A stretch of DNA of 64,000 bases, taken from Arthrobacter cheniae (lineage in GTDB: Bacteria; Actinomycetota; Actinomycetes; Actinomycetales; Micrococcaceae). How positions within the stretch are numbered: position 1 is the first letter of the stretch; each line of letters opens with the position of its first letter. Shown here in pieces: positions 1-8,588 of the stretch. The position numbers and the translations under genes are program-made. The notes under the pieces were generated by a model. It worked only from the letters and a program-made list of their open reading frames with translations, ran no database searches and was not told the DNA's origin. The stretch spans positions 37,221 to 101,220 of the forward strand of contig NZ_QZVT01000008.1 in NCBI RefSeq assembly GCF_003602275.1, written 5' to 3'.

Positions 1-63
1 CAGCGCCTCGTCCGTCTCGTAGTGAATGCCGTCATGCCCCTCGTCGGCTGATCCGACGGACAC
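1..63 (-). CDS. Possible 5' end of a gene running off the left edge
   Basis: A minus-strand frame opens with GTG at 63 and stays open to the window edge (21 codons). It is acidic and rich in Asp, Glu, Gly and His, and looks more protein-like than the other frames. A purine-rich GGAAGAGG abuts the start, too close for an ideal ribosome site. Too short to assign to a family. Confidence 0.25.
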   Translation of the reverse strand, partial: MSVGSADEGHDGIHYETDEAL

Positions 64-150
64 CCTCTTCCGGAACGCCTGGCGTATCAACCGTCCGTTC
101 CGGCCCTCGACGAGGGCCCTCCGGGCCGGGAATCTTCGGCGTTCAACCGG

Positions 151-741
151 TCACCGGTACCGCCGGGCGTTGGTGGCTTCCGGCGCGAAGACTCCGACCT
201 GCAGACCGACGACAGGAGCATGCCAGCCCGATACCGGCGGGTTCTGCCCGGTCAACTGCACCCTGAGCCACCCGCTGAAGTCGCCCGTCACGCGGGTACA
301 CTCGACCACCTCCGACAGCGCGCAACCCCCTGTTCGAGGCACCTGAATCTTCGTGCCGTCCAGGAACGAGACGACTACCTTGACCCTTGCATCGGTCCGG
401 CCTTCCCGCTCGGCGTAATCGGCCTCGTGCTGGAGAGCGGTCATCGCATGATCGAACACGACGGTTCCGCGATCGAAGGACGGATGCGACGGTCGTGCGA
501 CGGAGTGGAACGACACCCTGTGCAGCGGATGCACGTCGGAGACGATGGTCACTGCGCCTGCCTGGGCCTTGATGTGCAGCCACACCAGGTCGTCGGGAAC
601 CCCGTTGAGCTCGGCCAGGACAGGGCGCACACCGCAGGCATCCCAGATCGATCCGATCCGGTAGTGGAGCGCAGGAACCTTCGGACAGGTCACTGCGAAC
701 CCGTCCTCAGCCGCTTCGACACGAACCTTGAAGACCAGCAC
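151..741 (-). CDS. Hypothetical protein, 196 aa
   Basis: I do not recognise the family. The predicted protein is soluble, with alternating beta-like segments, no signal peptide and no membrane segment. It opens with a short beta-strand-like stretch (MLVFKVRVEAAEDGFAVTCP) that resembles the start of small HicB-like or ubiquitin-like folds, but no catalytic motif is visible. The start is GTG at 741 with AGGAC almost touching it, so the true start could be slightly downstream. Its composition is normal for a coding frame, and the longer overlapping plus-strand frame looks like its shadow. Confidence 0.5.
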   Translation of the reverse strand: MLVFKVRVEAAEDGFAVTCPKVPALHYRIGSIWDACGVRPVLAELNGVPDDLVWLHIKAQAGAVTIVSDVHPLHRVSFHSVARPSHPSFDRGTVVFDHAMTALQHEADYAEREGRTDARVKVVVSFLDGTKIQVPRTGGCALSEVVECTRVTGDFSGWLRVQLTGQNPPVSGWHAPVVGLQVGVFAPEATNARRYR

Positions 742-909
742 GTCCTACCGCCTACGGGACGCGAACGACGCCCGTAAGGGTCAAGATAGGCCTGTGCGGG
801 GAGATTGGCCAGTGCCTCCTCGCAAGGACATTCCGCTTGGAGTTTCCGAGGAATTCACGGGCCGGCAGGATCGGTTGATTACGGTGGTGGCAATCAACAC
901 AATGTCTCC

Positions 910-1515
910 ATGTTCAACTCCGTGAAGGTCTCCGCGCAGTTCTCCATGTCGCTCGATGGATTCATCGCCCGGGCCGACGACAGTGTCGGGCCGCTTTTCG
1001 ACTGGTACGAGGCCGGAGACATTGCTACGTGGATGCCAGGACTTGCCCAACCGTTTCATCTGAGCGGGTTGGACGCCGCGTACTGGAATTCGCTGCCGCG
1101 TGAGGGTGCATTCGTGACGGGGCGGCGATTGTTCGATGTCACGCACGGTTGGGGCGGACACCCTCCGAACGAATCACCCACCGTGGTGCTCACGCACCGT
1201 GGGCCACCACCGGACTGGCCGCCGGCGCGGCGGGACGGAGGCCCTGCCCCGTTCGAGTTCGTCGCCGATCTGGACACCGCGCTCACTCGCGCCGCCCGAC
1301 TGGCAGATGGCGGAGAGATCGGCGTCGCGGGACCCGATGTCGTGCAGCAGTGCCTGCGACGAGGATTCGTCGACGAGCTCCGGGTTGACTTGATTCCGGT
1401 GCTCCTAGGCGAAGGCATCCGCTGGTTCGACGGCCTCGTTGAAGAGATACTGCTCGACGATCCCGTGGTCGTGCCCGGCACTCGTGTCACCCATCTCATC
1501 TACAGGGTCCGGTGA
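910..1515 (+). CDS. Dihydrofolate reductase / RibD C-terminal family protein
   Basis: A 201-aa protein of the RibD_C (dihydrofolate reductase-like) superfamily, NADPH-dependent reductases of uncertain substrate. The family signature is clear: an N-terminal strand followed by SMSLDGFIARADD (about residues 12-24), a central VTGRRLFDVTHGW nucleotide-site region, and a C-terminal DELRVDLIPVLLGEGIRWFD. I start at the ATG at 910, just before the first conserved strand; the frame is open further upstream but that part is not family-like. A more distant paralogue lies at 47675. The physiological role is unknown; these proteins are often paired with ECF sigma factors, but not here. Confidence 0.85.
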   Translation: MFNSVKVSAQFSMSLDGFIARADDSVGPLFDWYEAGDIATWMPGLAQPFHLSGLDAAYWNSLPREGAFVTGRRLFDVTHGWGGHPPNESPTVVLTHRGPPPDWPPARRDGGPAPFEFVADLDTALTRAARLADGGEIGVAGPDVVQQCLRRGFVDELRVDLIPVLLGEGIRWFDGLVEEILLDDPVVVPGTRVTHLIYRVR

Positions 1516-1717
1516 TGGAACACCGGGTCGACGTGGTACCCGCAACTGACGCCGAGCGAGATGGCCTAGCAAGGGACCACGAGGATGCCGATGGAGTGAG
1601 GCTCGATGCGAACCAGATCTGCATCCAGGGCCCCTCTGGGATTCCCACCGCCCACGCGCACAGCGAACAGCGGACCACCCCGACGGGCTGCGGTGCCGGA
1701 TCGGGGACAATGGAGAC

Positions 1718-3331
1718 GTGGCCCTGTTAACCGAATCCCCCGTCCTCGACGCCGATGCCGTCCGCCGCGAGGCCGGACGACGTCGCACCTTCGCCGTCAT
1801 CTCGCATCCCGACGCCGGCAAGTCCACGCTGACGGAGGCTCTCGCGCTGCTCGCCAGCGCCATCCAGAACGCCGGCGTGACCCACGGCAAGTCGAGCCGC
1901 CACGCGACGGTGTCCGACTGGATGGGCATAGAGCAGGACCGCGGCATCTCCATCAGCTCGGCCGCACTGCAACTGACCTACCGCGACACCATCCTCAACG
2001 TCGTGGACACCCCCGGCCACGCGGACTTCTCCGAGGACACCTACCGCGTCCTCGCCGCCGTCGACTCGGCCGTCATGCTCATCGATGCCGCCAAGGGCTT
2101 CGAGCCGCAGACCGTGAAACTGCTGGCGGTGTGCAAGGCGCGCAATATCCCGATCATCACCGTCATCAACAAGTGGGACCGCCCGGGCCTCGACGCCCTC
2201 GGCCTGATCGACGACGTCGGCGAGCGCACCGGCATGACGCCGGTTCCGCTCACCTGGCCCGCCGGTATTGCCGGGGACTTCAAGGGGCTGCTCGATCTCC
2301 GGGCGGAACGTGCCATCGCCCTCGAAGCCGTCGAGGCCGGCGCACAGGCTGCCGACGAAACGGACGTCGACATCGATGCCCTCGACCCGCGCGACGCCGG
2401 TGCGTGGCTCGAGGCCCGCGAAGAATCAGGACTCGTCGAGGCCTCCAACGGATCCTTCGACCGCGAAGAGTTCGAGGCCGCCCGCCAGACGCCCGTTCTT
2501 TTCGCTGCCGCCGCCAAGAACTTCGGTGTCTCGCAACTCCTCGACATCCTCGTCGACGTAGCCCCCTCCCCGTCGCCGAGGCCGTCCAAGGAGGACGAGC
2601 CGAGGCCGATCGAGGCGCCGCTGTCCGGTTTCGTCTTCAAGGTCCAGGCCGGCCAGGACAGCGCACACCGAGACCACATCGCCTACCTCCGCATCTGCTC
2701 CGGTACGTTCGAGCGCGGCATGGTCATCACCAACCAGCGCACCGGGAAGCCCTTCGCCACCAAGTACGCGCACCGCGTCCTCGGGCGTAGCCGCGAAGTG
2801 GTGGACACCGCCTGGCCGGGCGACGTCGTCGGGCTGGTCAATGCAACGAGCCTCCGCGTGGGAGACAGCCTCTTCGCCGAACAGCCCGTGCAGTTTCCGG
2901 ACATCCCCCGCTTCTCCCCCGAGCTGTTCGCCGTCGCCCGAGCGAAGGACCCGGGCCGCTACAAGCAGTTCCGGCGCGGCATCGAGCAGCTCGAGCACGA
3001 AGGCGTGGTGCAGGTGCTGCGCTCCGACCTTCGTGGTGACCAGGCGCCCGTCCTCGCTGCCGTCGGGGCCCTGCAGTTCGAGGTGGCCGCGGAGCGCCTC
3101 GGCACCGAGTTCAATGCTCCGACGTCGCTGGACCATTTGTCCTACTCGCTGGCCATGCGTGTGTCCCCCGAGAGCCAGGGCGTCCCCGAGACTTTCCGCG
3201 GCGGCGAGATCATGTTCCGTTCCGACGGCGAGATCGTGGCCGTCTTCGGGGACAAGTGGAAGGTGGGGCACTTCAAGAAGGACTACCCCGACGTCGTCCT
3301 CGAGGCGATCGGCGCCGCCGTCGACCAGTAG
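1718..3331 (+). CDS. prfC: Peptide chain release factor 3
   Basis: Class II release factor RF3, a cytoplasmic GTPase that removes RF1/RF2 from the ribosome after termination. The GTP-binding motifs are intact: SHPDAGKST (residues 29-37, P-loop), RGISI (switch I), DTPGHADF (switch II) and NKWD for the usual NKxD. Domain II and the RF3 C-terminal domain follow, including FPDIPRFSPELFA and RDPxxxKQFRRGIEQLEHEG-like segments typical of RF3 rather than EF-G. The length of 537 aa is close to the usual 525-530. The start is GTG at 1718, fixed by the conserved N-terminus. It is monocistronic by layout. Confidence 0.95.
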   Translation: MALLTESPVLDADAVRREAGRRRTFAVISHPDAGKSTLTEALALLASAIQNAGVTHGKSSRHATVSDWMGIEQDRGISISSAALQLTYRDTILNVVDTPGHADFSEDTYRVLAAVDSAVMLIDAAKGFEPQTVKLLAVCKARNIPIITVINKWDRPGLDALGLIDDVGERTGMTPVPLTWPAGIAGDFKGLLDLRAERAIALEAVEAGAQAADETDVDIDALDPRDAGAWLEAREESGLVEASNGSFDREEFEAARQTPVLFAAAAKNFGVSQLLDILVDVAPSPSPRPSKEDEPRPIEAPLSGFVFKVQAGQDSAHRDHIAYLRICSGTFERGMVITNQRTGKPFATKYAHRVLGRSREVVDTAWPGDVVGLVNATSLRVGDSLFAEQPVQFPDIPRFSPELFAVARAKDPGRYKQFRRGIEQLEHEGVVQVLRSDLRGDQAPVLAAVGALQFEVAAERLGTEFNAPTSLDHLSYSLAMRVSPESQGVPETFRGGEIMFRSDGEIVAVFGDKWKVGHFKKDYPDVVLEAIGAAVDQ

Positions 3332-3360
3332 CACCGCCATGCTCCGAGTCGCGGACGTCG

Positions 3361-4239
3361 CTAATAGCTGCCCGACGCTCCGCCTCCGCTGAAGCCCCCG
3401 CCTCCGTTGATGGACGATCCGGACGAGCCCCCTGCGGTACCTCCCGAGTACAGAGCCGGGTTGGCCGCGTACAGGGGAAGCCATACCACCGGATTGGACA
3501 CGGCATCGTCACCCCGCTTGCGATAGCGGTACTTCCGGTAGGCGTCCCGCTGCTCATCGGTCAGTCGGAAATCCAGGTCGGCCTTCTCCGCGGTCCGCAG
3601 TTCCTCGTCCGCCGCTCGACGCCGGCGCCGCGAGTCCGCCACGATCCACCAGGTGAGTGCGCCGATCACCAGGACACCGCCCGCGAGCACCGCAGCGAGG
3701 AGCCCGATGTTGAAGGGCTCCTGTACCGGCTCTCCACCCTCTGCGTAGAGGTACACCTGTTCCACTGCCTCGGTCAGCCCACGCGCGTACTCCTCGTCGG
3801 CGAAGGCGGGCTCCAGGACGTTGTCGATGATGCTCTCGGCGTCGTCGTCCGACAGGGCGTCCCGCACCCCGTCCGCCGTCTCGATCCGGAGTTCGCGCTC
3901 GCCCGTATCGGCGACGATCAGCACCCCGTTGTCGGCACCCTGGTCGCCGACGCCCCACGCGGTAGCCACTGATCGAGCGTAATCCTCGATCGAGCCGCCC
4001 GCGCCGTCGACCGTGAGTACTGCGACCCGCGCTGCATCCGTAGCGCTGTTCCGCTCCACGATGAGGGCGTTGAGGGATTGCTCTTCGCCGGAGGTCAGGA
4101 CATCGGCGGCGTCGACGAGGCTGCCCTGCCCGGGAGGTTCGGGCGTTGCCTCCGTCCCACTGCCGCCGCAGGCGGTCAGGACGAGCACCACCGCGGCAGT
4201 GGCTCCGGTGATTCGCGCGACGTCCATCATGCGCTTCAT
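3361..4239 (-). CDS. TPM-domain lipoprotein
   Basis: A 292-aa TPM_phosphatase (TLP18.3/Psb32/MOLO-1) family protein. After a hydrophobic leader ending LVLTACGGS (lipobox LTAC, Cys about 24) comes an extracytoplasmic TPM domain with VDAADVLTSGEEQSLNALI and DNGVLIVADTGERELRIETADG. One membrane segment follows (about 180-205), then a basic cytoplasmic stretch and a Gly/Ser-rich tail ending GGGGFSGGGASGSY, a pattern seen in many TPM proteins. The start at 4239 places the leader correctly; the frame extends 21 codons further without signal character. The function of these proteins is poorly known. It is convergent with prfC, with 29 bp between stops. Confidence 0.85.
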   Translation of the reverse strand: MKRMMDVARITGATAAVVLVLTACGGSGTEATPEPPGQGSLVDAADVLTSGEEQSLNALIVERNSATDAARVAVLTVDGAGGSIEDYARSVATAWGVGDQGADNGVLIVADTGERELRIETADGVRDALSDDDAESIIDNVLEPAFADEEYARGLTEAVEQVYLYAEGGEPVQEPFNIGLLAAVLAGGVLVIGALTWWIVADSRRRRRAADEELRTAEKADLDFRLTDEQRDAYRKYRYRKRGDDAVSNPVVWLPLYAANPALYSGGTAGGSSGSSINGGGGFSGGGASGSY

Positions 4240-4383
4240 TGCATGCCCCCTGATCAGGCGCAGCAGCCGGGGAATCGCTGTGCGCTTCCGGCGGTGGACC
4301 ATCCGCCGTCGGTGTCATTGTAGGCGGCACTCCTGCAATGCCCCAGGGGCCAAGGGCCCCAGCCCGATCCACCTTCGCCGCTC

Positions 4384-5484
4384 CTAGCTGTTCCGGCCCC
4401 TCGCCGCAACGGCCCAGGTGCCCTGCTCCACGCCGTCCCGCACCACGTGCACCCGGTCCACGAGGTTGATGGTCAGGCAGACGTGGTTGGGGACGACGCG
4501 CAGGCGTGAACCCAGCGGTGGAAGGGACACGTTCAGTGGCCATTCGACCGTCGCGTGGTGTTCGGACAGCGCCACGATACGGGCGTCCGGGTGGTCGAGG
4601 AGCCGGCCATAGCCGGTGGCCCATGCTGCACGGTCGCTGCCCAGCACCTTACTGCCGGCGTCGACGATGAAGCGGCCCGGAGTTCCGGGCGGACCGATCC
4701 GGTGGCTGACAACCGTACTCTCGACGGTCAGGGCGATGTCCTCCGGGCGGCAGTGCCCGAGCTCCCACTGCTGGGCGTCCCCGAACACGTACACACCAGG
4801 TCGCAGTTCGGTCAGGATGCCACCGGTGGCCAGGCCCGCAGAGGGTGTGGATCCGCCGCTGACGTCTAGTCCACGGAAACCGGCGTCCCGGAAGGACGCC
4901 TCGGCCGCGAAAAGAGCCTGCTGCTCATCGGCGACCGCCGGGGCGGCGGCATCGGGCCCGTAGCTGTGGCCCGGGAAAGTGAACATCCCCGTGACCCGCG
5001 CCCCGGCCGATTCGGCGGCCTTCGCCACGTCCACGGCGTCCTCGGGCCGCACGCCGCTGCGATGGTGGCCGCAATCCAGCTCCACCCGCACCGGGACGCG
5101 CCGGGCATCGGCCCCCAGGCTACGGACCAGTTGCCGTGCGCCCTCGGCGGAATCGATACCGACCGTCACCCGTGCCCGGTCGGCGAGCGCCAGCAACCGG
5201 GCGGCGGCGCGCTGGTCGACCCAGAGTGGATAGCCGATGAAGATGTCCCCGATCCCGGCGTCGACGAAGACCTCGGCCTCGCCTATGGTGGCGACCGTCA
5301 GTCCCACGGCGCCGGCAGCGACCTGTAAGTGCGCTATCTCGGGGATCTTGTGCGTCTTGGCGTGGGGACGCAAGGCAAGTCCCCGCTGACGGGCGGACTT
5401 CGCCATGGCGGTGATGTTGCGCTCGAGCAGGGCTGCATCGATCACAACGGCAGGGGTCGAGGCGTCATCGGGTGGAGGAGCCAT
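4384..5484 (-). CDS. D-threonine aldolase / D-serine dehydratase-like PLP enzyme
   Basis: A 366-aa fold-type III PLP enzyme of the alanine racemase N-terminal superfamily, DSD1 / D-threonine aldolase branch. The Schiff-base lysine lies in LRPHAKTHK (about residues 38-46). GVRPED and DVSGGSTPS phosphate-binding loops follow, and the C-terminal metal-binding part contains SEHHA and PNHVCLT, which carry the His and Cys that bind zinc or manganese in this family. It is expected to act on a beta-hydroxy D-amino acid; aldolase versus dehydratase cannot be decided from sequence. Its start lies 8 bp after the stop of the GAF-ANTAR gene at 5493, so the two are probably co-transcribed. Confidence 0.85.
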   Translation of the reverse strand: MAPPPDDASTPAVVIDAALLERNITAMAKSARQRGLALRPHAKTHKIPEIAHLQVAAGAVGLTVATIGEAEVFVDAGIGDIFIGYPLWVDQRAAARLLALADRARVTVGIDSAEGARQLVRSLGADARRVPVRVELDCGHHRSGVRPEDAVDVAKAAESAGARVTGMFTFPGHSYGPDAAAPAVADEQQALFAAEASFRDAGFRGLDVSGGSTPSAGLATGGILTELRPGVYVFGDAQQWELGHCRPEDIALTVESTVVSHRIGPPGTPGRFIVDAGSKVLGSDRAAWATGYGRLLDHPDARIVALSEHHATVEWPLNVSLPPLGSRLRVVPNHVCLTINLVDRVHVVRDGVEQGTWAVAARGRNS

Positions 5485-5492
5485 GGCGCGGC

Positions 5493-6233
5493 TCAGGCGT
5501 CGAAGTGGGTCTCGGGGAGTTGCTGCCCGATCGACGCGACCACCGCGGCGGCGATCTCCCCCAGCTTTATGTTGCGCCCGCTGGACGCCGCCTTGAGGAT
5601 GATCATCGCGGTGTCGTGGCTGCAGCGGTTCTGGCCCATGATGATGCCCGCGGCGACGTCGATGGTGGTGCGGGAATTCATCGCCTCTTTGAGCTGCGCC
5701 CCGGTGTCGGACAGGTGCGCGACGCGCACGGCCATCCTCAACGAGCGGGAAGCCTCCCGCGCGAGCTCACTGGCCGCTGCGATCATAGCCTCGTCGAAGG
5801 CATTGGGCCGAGGGGAATACAGGTTGAGGCCGGCTGCGGCAACACCGTCGAGTGGGATCGGGACCCCGAGAGCGGACCTCAGCCCGTGGTCGGCAATAGC
5901 CTTCGGGTAGTCCCCGAAACGCGACTCTTCCGTGAAATCGGCGACGACGTAGATCTGACCCTCGCGGGCGGCACGGATGCAGGGGCCGTCATCGAACTGG
6001 TATTGGACCTCGTCCAAGCGCTGGGCCCGCTCGCTACTGCTCGCAACCGTGGCCTTGGACCGGGGTCGAAGCAGGACGATGCCGCACAGCATCTGCGTAC
6101 CCTCGGAGGACAGCGCATCTGCTGCGAGTTTGGCCAGGTTGTCCAGGAACTGGTGGATGTCCGAACTCTCCAACACGATGTCCTGGAGCATCCTCGGCAG
6201 GCTCACCTCGCCGAGGATCTGGTCGTTCGTCAC
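5493..6233 (-). CDS. GAF-ANTAR transcription antitermination regulator
   Basis: About 246 aa. An N-terminal GAF sensor domain (about 25-165, with FDDGPCIRAAREG and LRSALGVPIPLDG) is followed by a C-terminal ANTAR RNA-binding domain (about 185-240, core TIDVAAGIIMGQNRCSHDTAMIIL). ANTAR domains bind paired hairpins in nascent RNA and control transcription termination. I prefer the GTG at 6233 because GAAAGGCGG lies upstream at good spacing; a second GTG at 6257 is possible. It is a close paralogue of the protein at 36246 and probably the first gene of an operon with the PLP enzyme at 4384. Confidence 0.88.
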   Translation of the reverse strand: MTNDQILGEVSLPRMLQDIVLESSDIHQFLDNLAKLAADALSSEGTQMLCGIVLLRPRSKATVASSSERAQRLDEVQYQFDDGPCIRAAREGQIYVVADFTEESRFGDYPKAIADHGLRSALGVPIPLDGVAAAGLNLYSPRPNAFDEAMIAAASELAREASRSLRMAVRVAHLSDTGAQLKEAMNSRTTIDVAAGIIMGQNRCSHDTAMIILKAASSGRNIKLGEIAAAVVASIGQQLPETHFDA

Positions 6234-6411
6234 GACTGTCCGCCTTTCACTTGCCACAGGCCGCCTTCATGCCACCCCGTGCTGCCACGTTACCGGGCAG
6301 GTACCCCTGCGCGAAATATGCGGAACAGGTTTGTCGTCGGGCATCGGGTGTGGACAAACGAGCATGGAGCGACGGGCTTCGTCGAGCCCCGTCGACACCA
6401 GCGAGGCGGAA

Positions 6412-7065
6412 CTAGGAGGCGCGTCCCGGCGGCGTGATTCCACCCGAGCAGGCAGCACCCGGCTCGCGGGTCTGCTCCCCCTGGATGTACTTGTCGAGGA
6501 ATGTCGCGAGCCGCGCATCGTCCGCGGAATCGATTTTCAGCTGCACGCCCCAGGCGCTGGCCGCGATCGGCGTATCCAGGTCGGGATAGGGGCTCAGCAG
6601 GACATAGGAGCGCGTGCCGACCAGGTCCGTCAGCTTGTCGATCTCGGCTTGGTCCAGGTCGGGGTTGTAGGTGATCCAGACGGCTCCGTGCTCCATGGAG
6701 TGGACGGAGTTCACGTCGGGGACCGGCTCTGTGTAAACGCCGCAGTTGGTCCAGACCGGACTGTGGTCACCGCCGACGGGAGGCGACTGGTCGTACTCGA
6801 CCGCACCCTCGACGTGATTGAAGGTGACGTCCGGGTATTCCTGGATGTCCGCGATCGGCTTGGAAGCTGCAGCCTCCCGGGTCTGGTTCACCTGAATCTG
6901 ATTCACGATCACCAGGGTCACAGCGATGATGACGGCGAGGATGACGGCACCGATGCCACCGAAGATCAGGGCGTTGCGCTTCCGCTCACCGGCCCGCTGT
7001 TCAGCCTGGATGGCAGCCAGGCGCGCCTGGCGGTCCTGGTTCTCCTGTGATCGCTTCTTGTTCAA
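6412..7065 (-). CDS. DUF3105 membrane-anchored protein
   Basis: 217 aa: a charged cytoplasmic N-terminus (many Lys, Arg, Gln), one membrane helix (ALIFGGIGAVILAVIIAVTL, about residues 30-50) and an extracytoplasmic DUF3105 domain. The domain is recognisable from VEYDQSPPVGGDHSPVW, NCGVYTEPV, SMEHGAVWITY and SPYPDLDTPIAASAWG. The conserved His and Cys residues suggest metal or redox chemistry, but no function is established. I choose TTG at 7065 because a GAAGGA ribosome site lies just upstream, whereas the farther start at 7128 has none. It lies 123 bp downstream of the DUF305 gene, a pairing that recurs in actinobacteria and here adjoins copper genes. Confidence 0.85.
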   Translation of the reverse strand: MNKKRSQENQDRQARLAAIQAEQRAGERKRNALIFGGIGAVILAVIIAVTLVIVNQIQVNQTREAAASKPIADIQEYPDVTFNHVEGAVEYDQSPPVGGDHSPVWTNCGVYTEPVPDVNSVHSMEHGAVWITYNPDLDQAEIDKLTDLVGTRSYVLLSPYPDLDTPIAASAWGVQLKIDSADDARLATFLDKYIQGEQTREPGAACSGGITPPGRAS

Positions 7066-7188
7066 CGGTCGTCCTTCAGTGCTGGGGAGTTGCGGCGTTG
7101 GCCGCGGATCGGATGGCGCCGGTTCCAATGTACCGGCGGTGCGTGCCAGTCCTTCAACCGGCCCGCGGGGGAGGCCGGATCGACGGGA

Positions 7189-7851
7189 CTAGAGGTCCTC
7201 GAGCAGGCTGCGCATCAGCGTGATCTCGGCTTGCTGGCCGGACTGGATCTTGGTGGCGAGGGTCCGGACCTGCTCCGTGTCCGCGAGCTCGACCCCGGCC
7301 GCCGCCATCTCCACTCCTGCCTCGTGGTGGTTGATCATGAGCTCGAGGTACAGCCTCGCGGCGTCCTCACCGCGGGCGGAGCGCAACTCATCGAGTTGCA
7401 CCCCGGTCGCCATGCCCGGCATGAGCCCCTCGGACGTGAGCATGGATCCTGCATCGGCGCCGGCTCCCATGGCCATATCTCCGTGGTCACCGGAACCACC
7501 GGCCATCCACTCCATACGCGGCTGCGAGCTGCTCTGGTCCAATGTCCATTCCTCGAGCCAGGCGTACATCTGCCCGGCCTGCTGCTGCTGCGTGAGTGCG
7601 ATGTCGTAGGCGATGGTGCGGAGTGTCTCGTCGGTGACGTTGTCCCGCACGATCATGGACATCTCGACGGCCTGGTTGTGGTGCACCTGCATGTCGCGGG
7701 CGAATCCCGCATCGGCGCTCGTGGTATTCGGGTACGAAGGGCCGGCGGAGACGCGCCCTGCGGAGAAGGCCAACGCGAACAGCGCGAGGACCGCGATCCC
7801 CGAGAGGATCAGGAGAACGCGCTTCTGCCAGGTCGGCAGCGAGAGGGTCAT
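7189..7851 (-). CDS. DUF305 membrane-anchored protein
   Basis: 220 aa with an N-terminal signal anchor (RVLLILSGIAVLALFALAFS) and an extracytoplasmic DUF305 domain of ferritin-like four-helix type. The family repeat of DxxFARDMQVHHNQAVEMS and LELMINHHEAGVEMA is present twice, plus a Met/His/Asp-rich loop (MAGGSGDHGDMAMGAG). His and Met clusters of this kind suggest copper or silver binding. The ATG at 7851 is preceded by AAGGA at 6 nt. It is divergent from the csoR operon across a 156-bp region that holds a CsoR-type operator, so copper control of this gene is plausible (inference). Confidence 0.88.
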   Translation of the reverse strand: MTLSLPTWQKRVLLILSGIAVLALFALAFSAGRVSAGPSYPNTTSADAGFARDMQVHHNQAVEMSMIVRDNVTDETLRTIAYDIALTQQQQAGQMYAWLEEWTLDQSSSQPRMEWMAGGSGDHGDMAMGAGADAGSMLTSEGLMPGMATGVQLDELRSARGEDAARLYLELMINHHEAGVEMAAAGVELADTEQVRTLATKIQSGQQAEITLMRSLLEDL

Positions 7852-7962
7852 GAAGGTCCTTGGATTGGTTGAGTGCCGGTTAGCCAACGTACGGCATCCC
7901 GCTGGGTATTCCCGCAATGATGGCCGGACCCAGCCGGGAATGATTCCTCGCGCCGTTGCGTT

Positions 7963-7979
7963 ATACCCCCCAAGGGTAT
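7963..7979. promoter_or_regulatory. Probable CsoR operator
   Basis: The sequence ATACCC-CCCAA-GGGTAT is an inverted repeat with 6-bp arms and a G/C tract, matching the known form of CsoR operators (TACCCC...GGGTA type). It lies 29 bp upstream of the csoR start and within the divergent region shared with the DUF305 gene. By analogy, apo-CsoR would repress csoR-copZ-copA and release when Cu(I) binds. Confidence 0.75.
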
Positions 7980-8007
7980 GATCGATCGGTGAGCGAGGAG
8001 TAAATTC

Positions 8008-8334
8008 ATGACGACAGGGACACCTGTGGAGGAAACGGCGCCGTACGGCTACACGGCGGACAAGGATGCCTACCTCAAGCGGTTACGCCGGGTCGAAGGA
8101 CAGGTTCGCGGTATTGCCCGCATGGTCGAGGAGGACAAGTACTGCATCGACATCCTCACGCAGGTCGCGGCGGTCAACAAAGCCCTGCACGCCGTCTCCA
8201 TGGGGCTGCTCGAGGAACACATCGCGCACTGCGTGGTCGGAGCTGCGCAGGAGGCCCAGGCCTCCGGCAAGAACGAGGCCGTGCAGGACAAGGTCCAGGA
8301 AGCGACGGCGGCCATCGGCCGCCTGCTCCGCTGA
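8008..8334 (+). CDS. csoR: CsoR-family copper-sensing repressor
   Basis: A 108-aa all-helical metal-sensitive repressor (DUF156/CsoR family). The family core [34 protein letters not shown] is present, with Cys in DKYC and the His and Cys of EEHIAHC. This is the Cys-His-Cys set that binds Cu(I) in CsoR, rather than the pattern of the nickel or formaldehyde branches. It lies directly upstream of copZ- and copA-like genes in the same orientation, with a CsoR-type operator before it, so autoregulated copper sensing is strongly supported. Confidence 0.9.
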   Translation: MTTGTPVEETAPYGYTADKDAYLKRLRRVEGQVRGIARMVEEDKYCIDILTQVAAVNKALHAVSMGLLEEHIAHCVVGAAQEAQASGKNEAVQDKVQEATAAIGRLLR

Positions 8335-8362
8335 ACACATCGAATCACTGAGGGAGAACATC

Positions 8363-8587
8363 ATGACCACCACCACGATCAACATCACCGGTATGACCTG
8401 CAGCCACTGCGTAAGCGCTGTCACGAACGAGCTCTCGGACCTCCCCGGCGTCGAGACCGTCGACGTCGACCTCGTGAACGGCGGCAACTCCACCGCCACC
8501 ATCTCCTCCTCGGTGCCACTGAACGCCGCTTCGATCGACGAAGCCGTCGCCGAAGCGGGCTACACCGTGGTGCACGACGGCGCCTGA
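8363..8587 (+). CDS. copZ: Copper chaperone, CopZ-like
   Basis: A 74-aa heavy-metal-associated (HMA) domain protein. The ferredoxin-like fold is shown by the N-terminal strand and the metal loop GMTCSHC (residues 10-16), whose two Cys bind Cu(I). It would pass copper to the N-terminal domain of CopA encoded next to it. The start at 8363 has GGGAG at good spacing. It sits 28 bp after csoR and 1 bp before copA, so it is translated as part of the copper operon. Confidence 0.9.
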   Translation: MTTTTINITGMTCSHCVSAVTNELSDLPGVETVDVDLVNGGNSTATISSSVPLNAASIDEAVAEAGYTVVHDGA

Positions 8588-8588
8588 C

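Noticed and set aside
1512..1730. 72-codon frame between the RibD_C gene and prfC
   Set aside because: It overlaps both neighbours, lacks a ribosome site and has no protein-like pattern.
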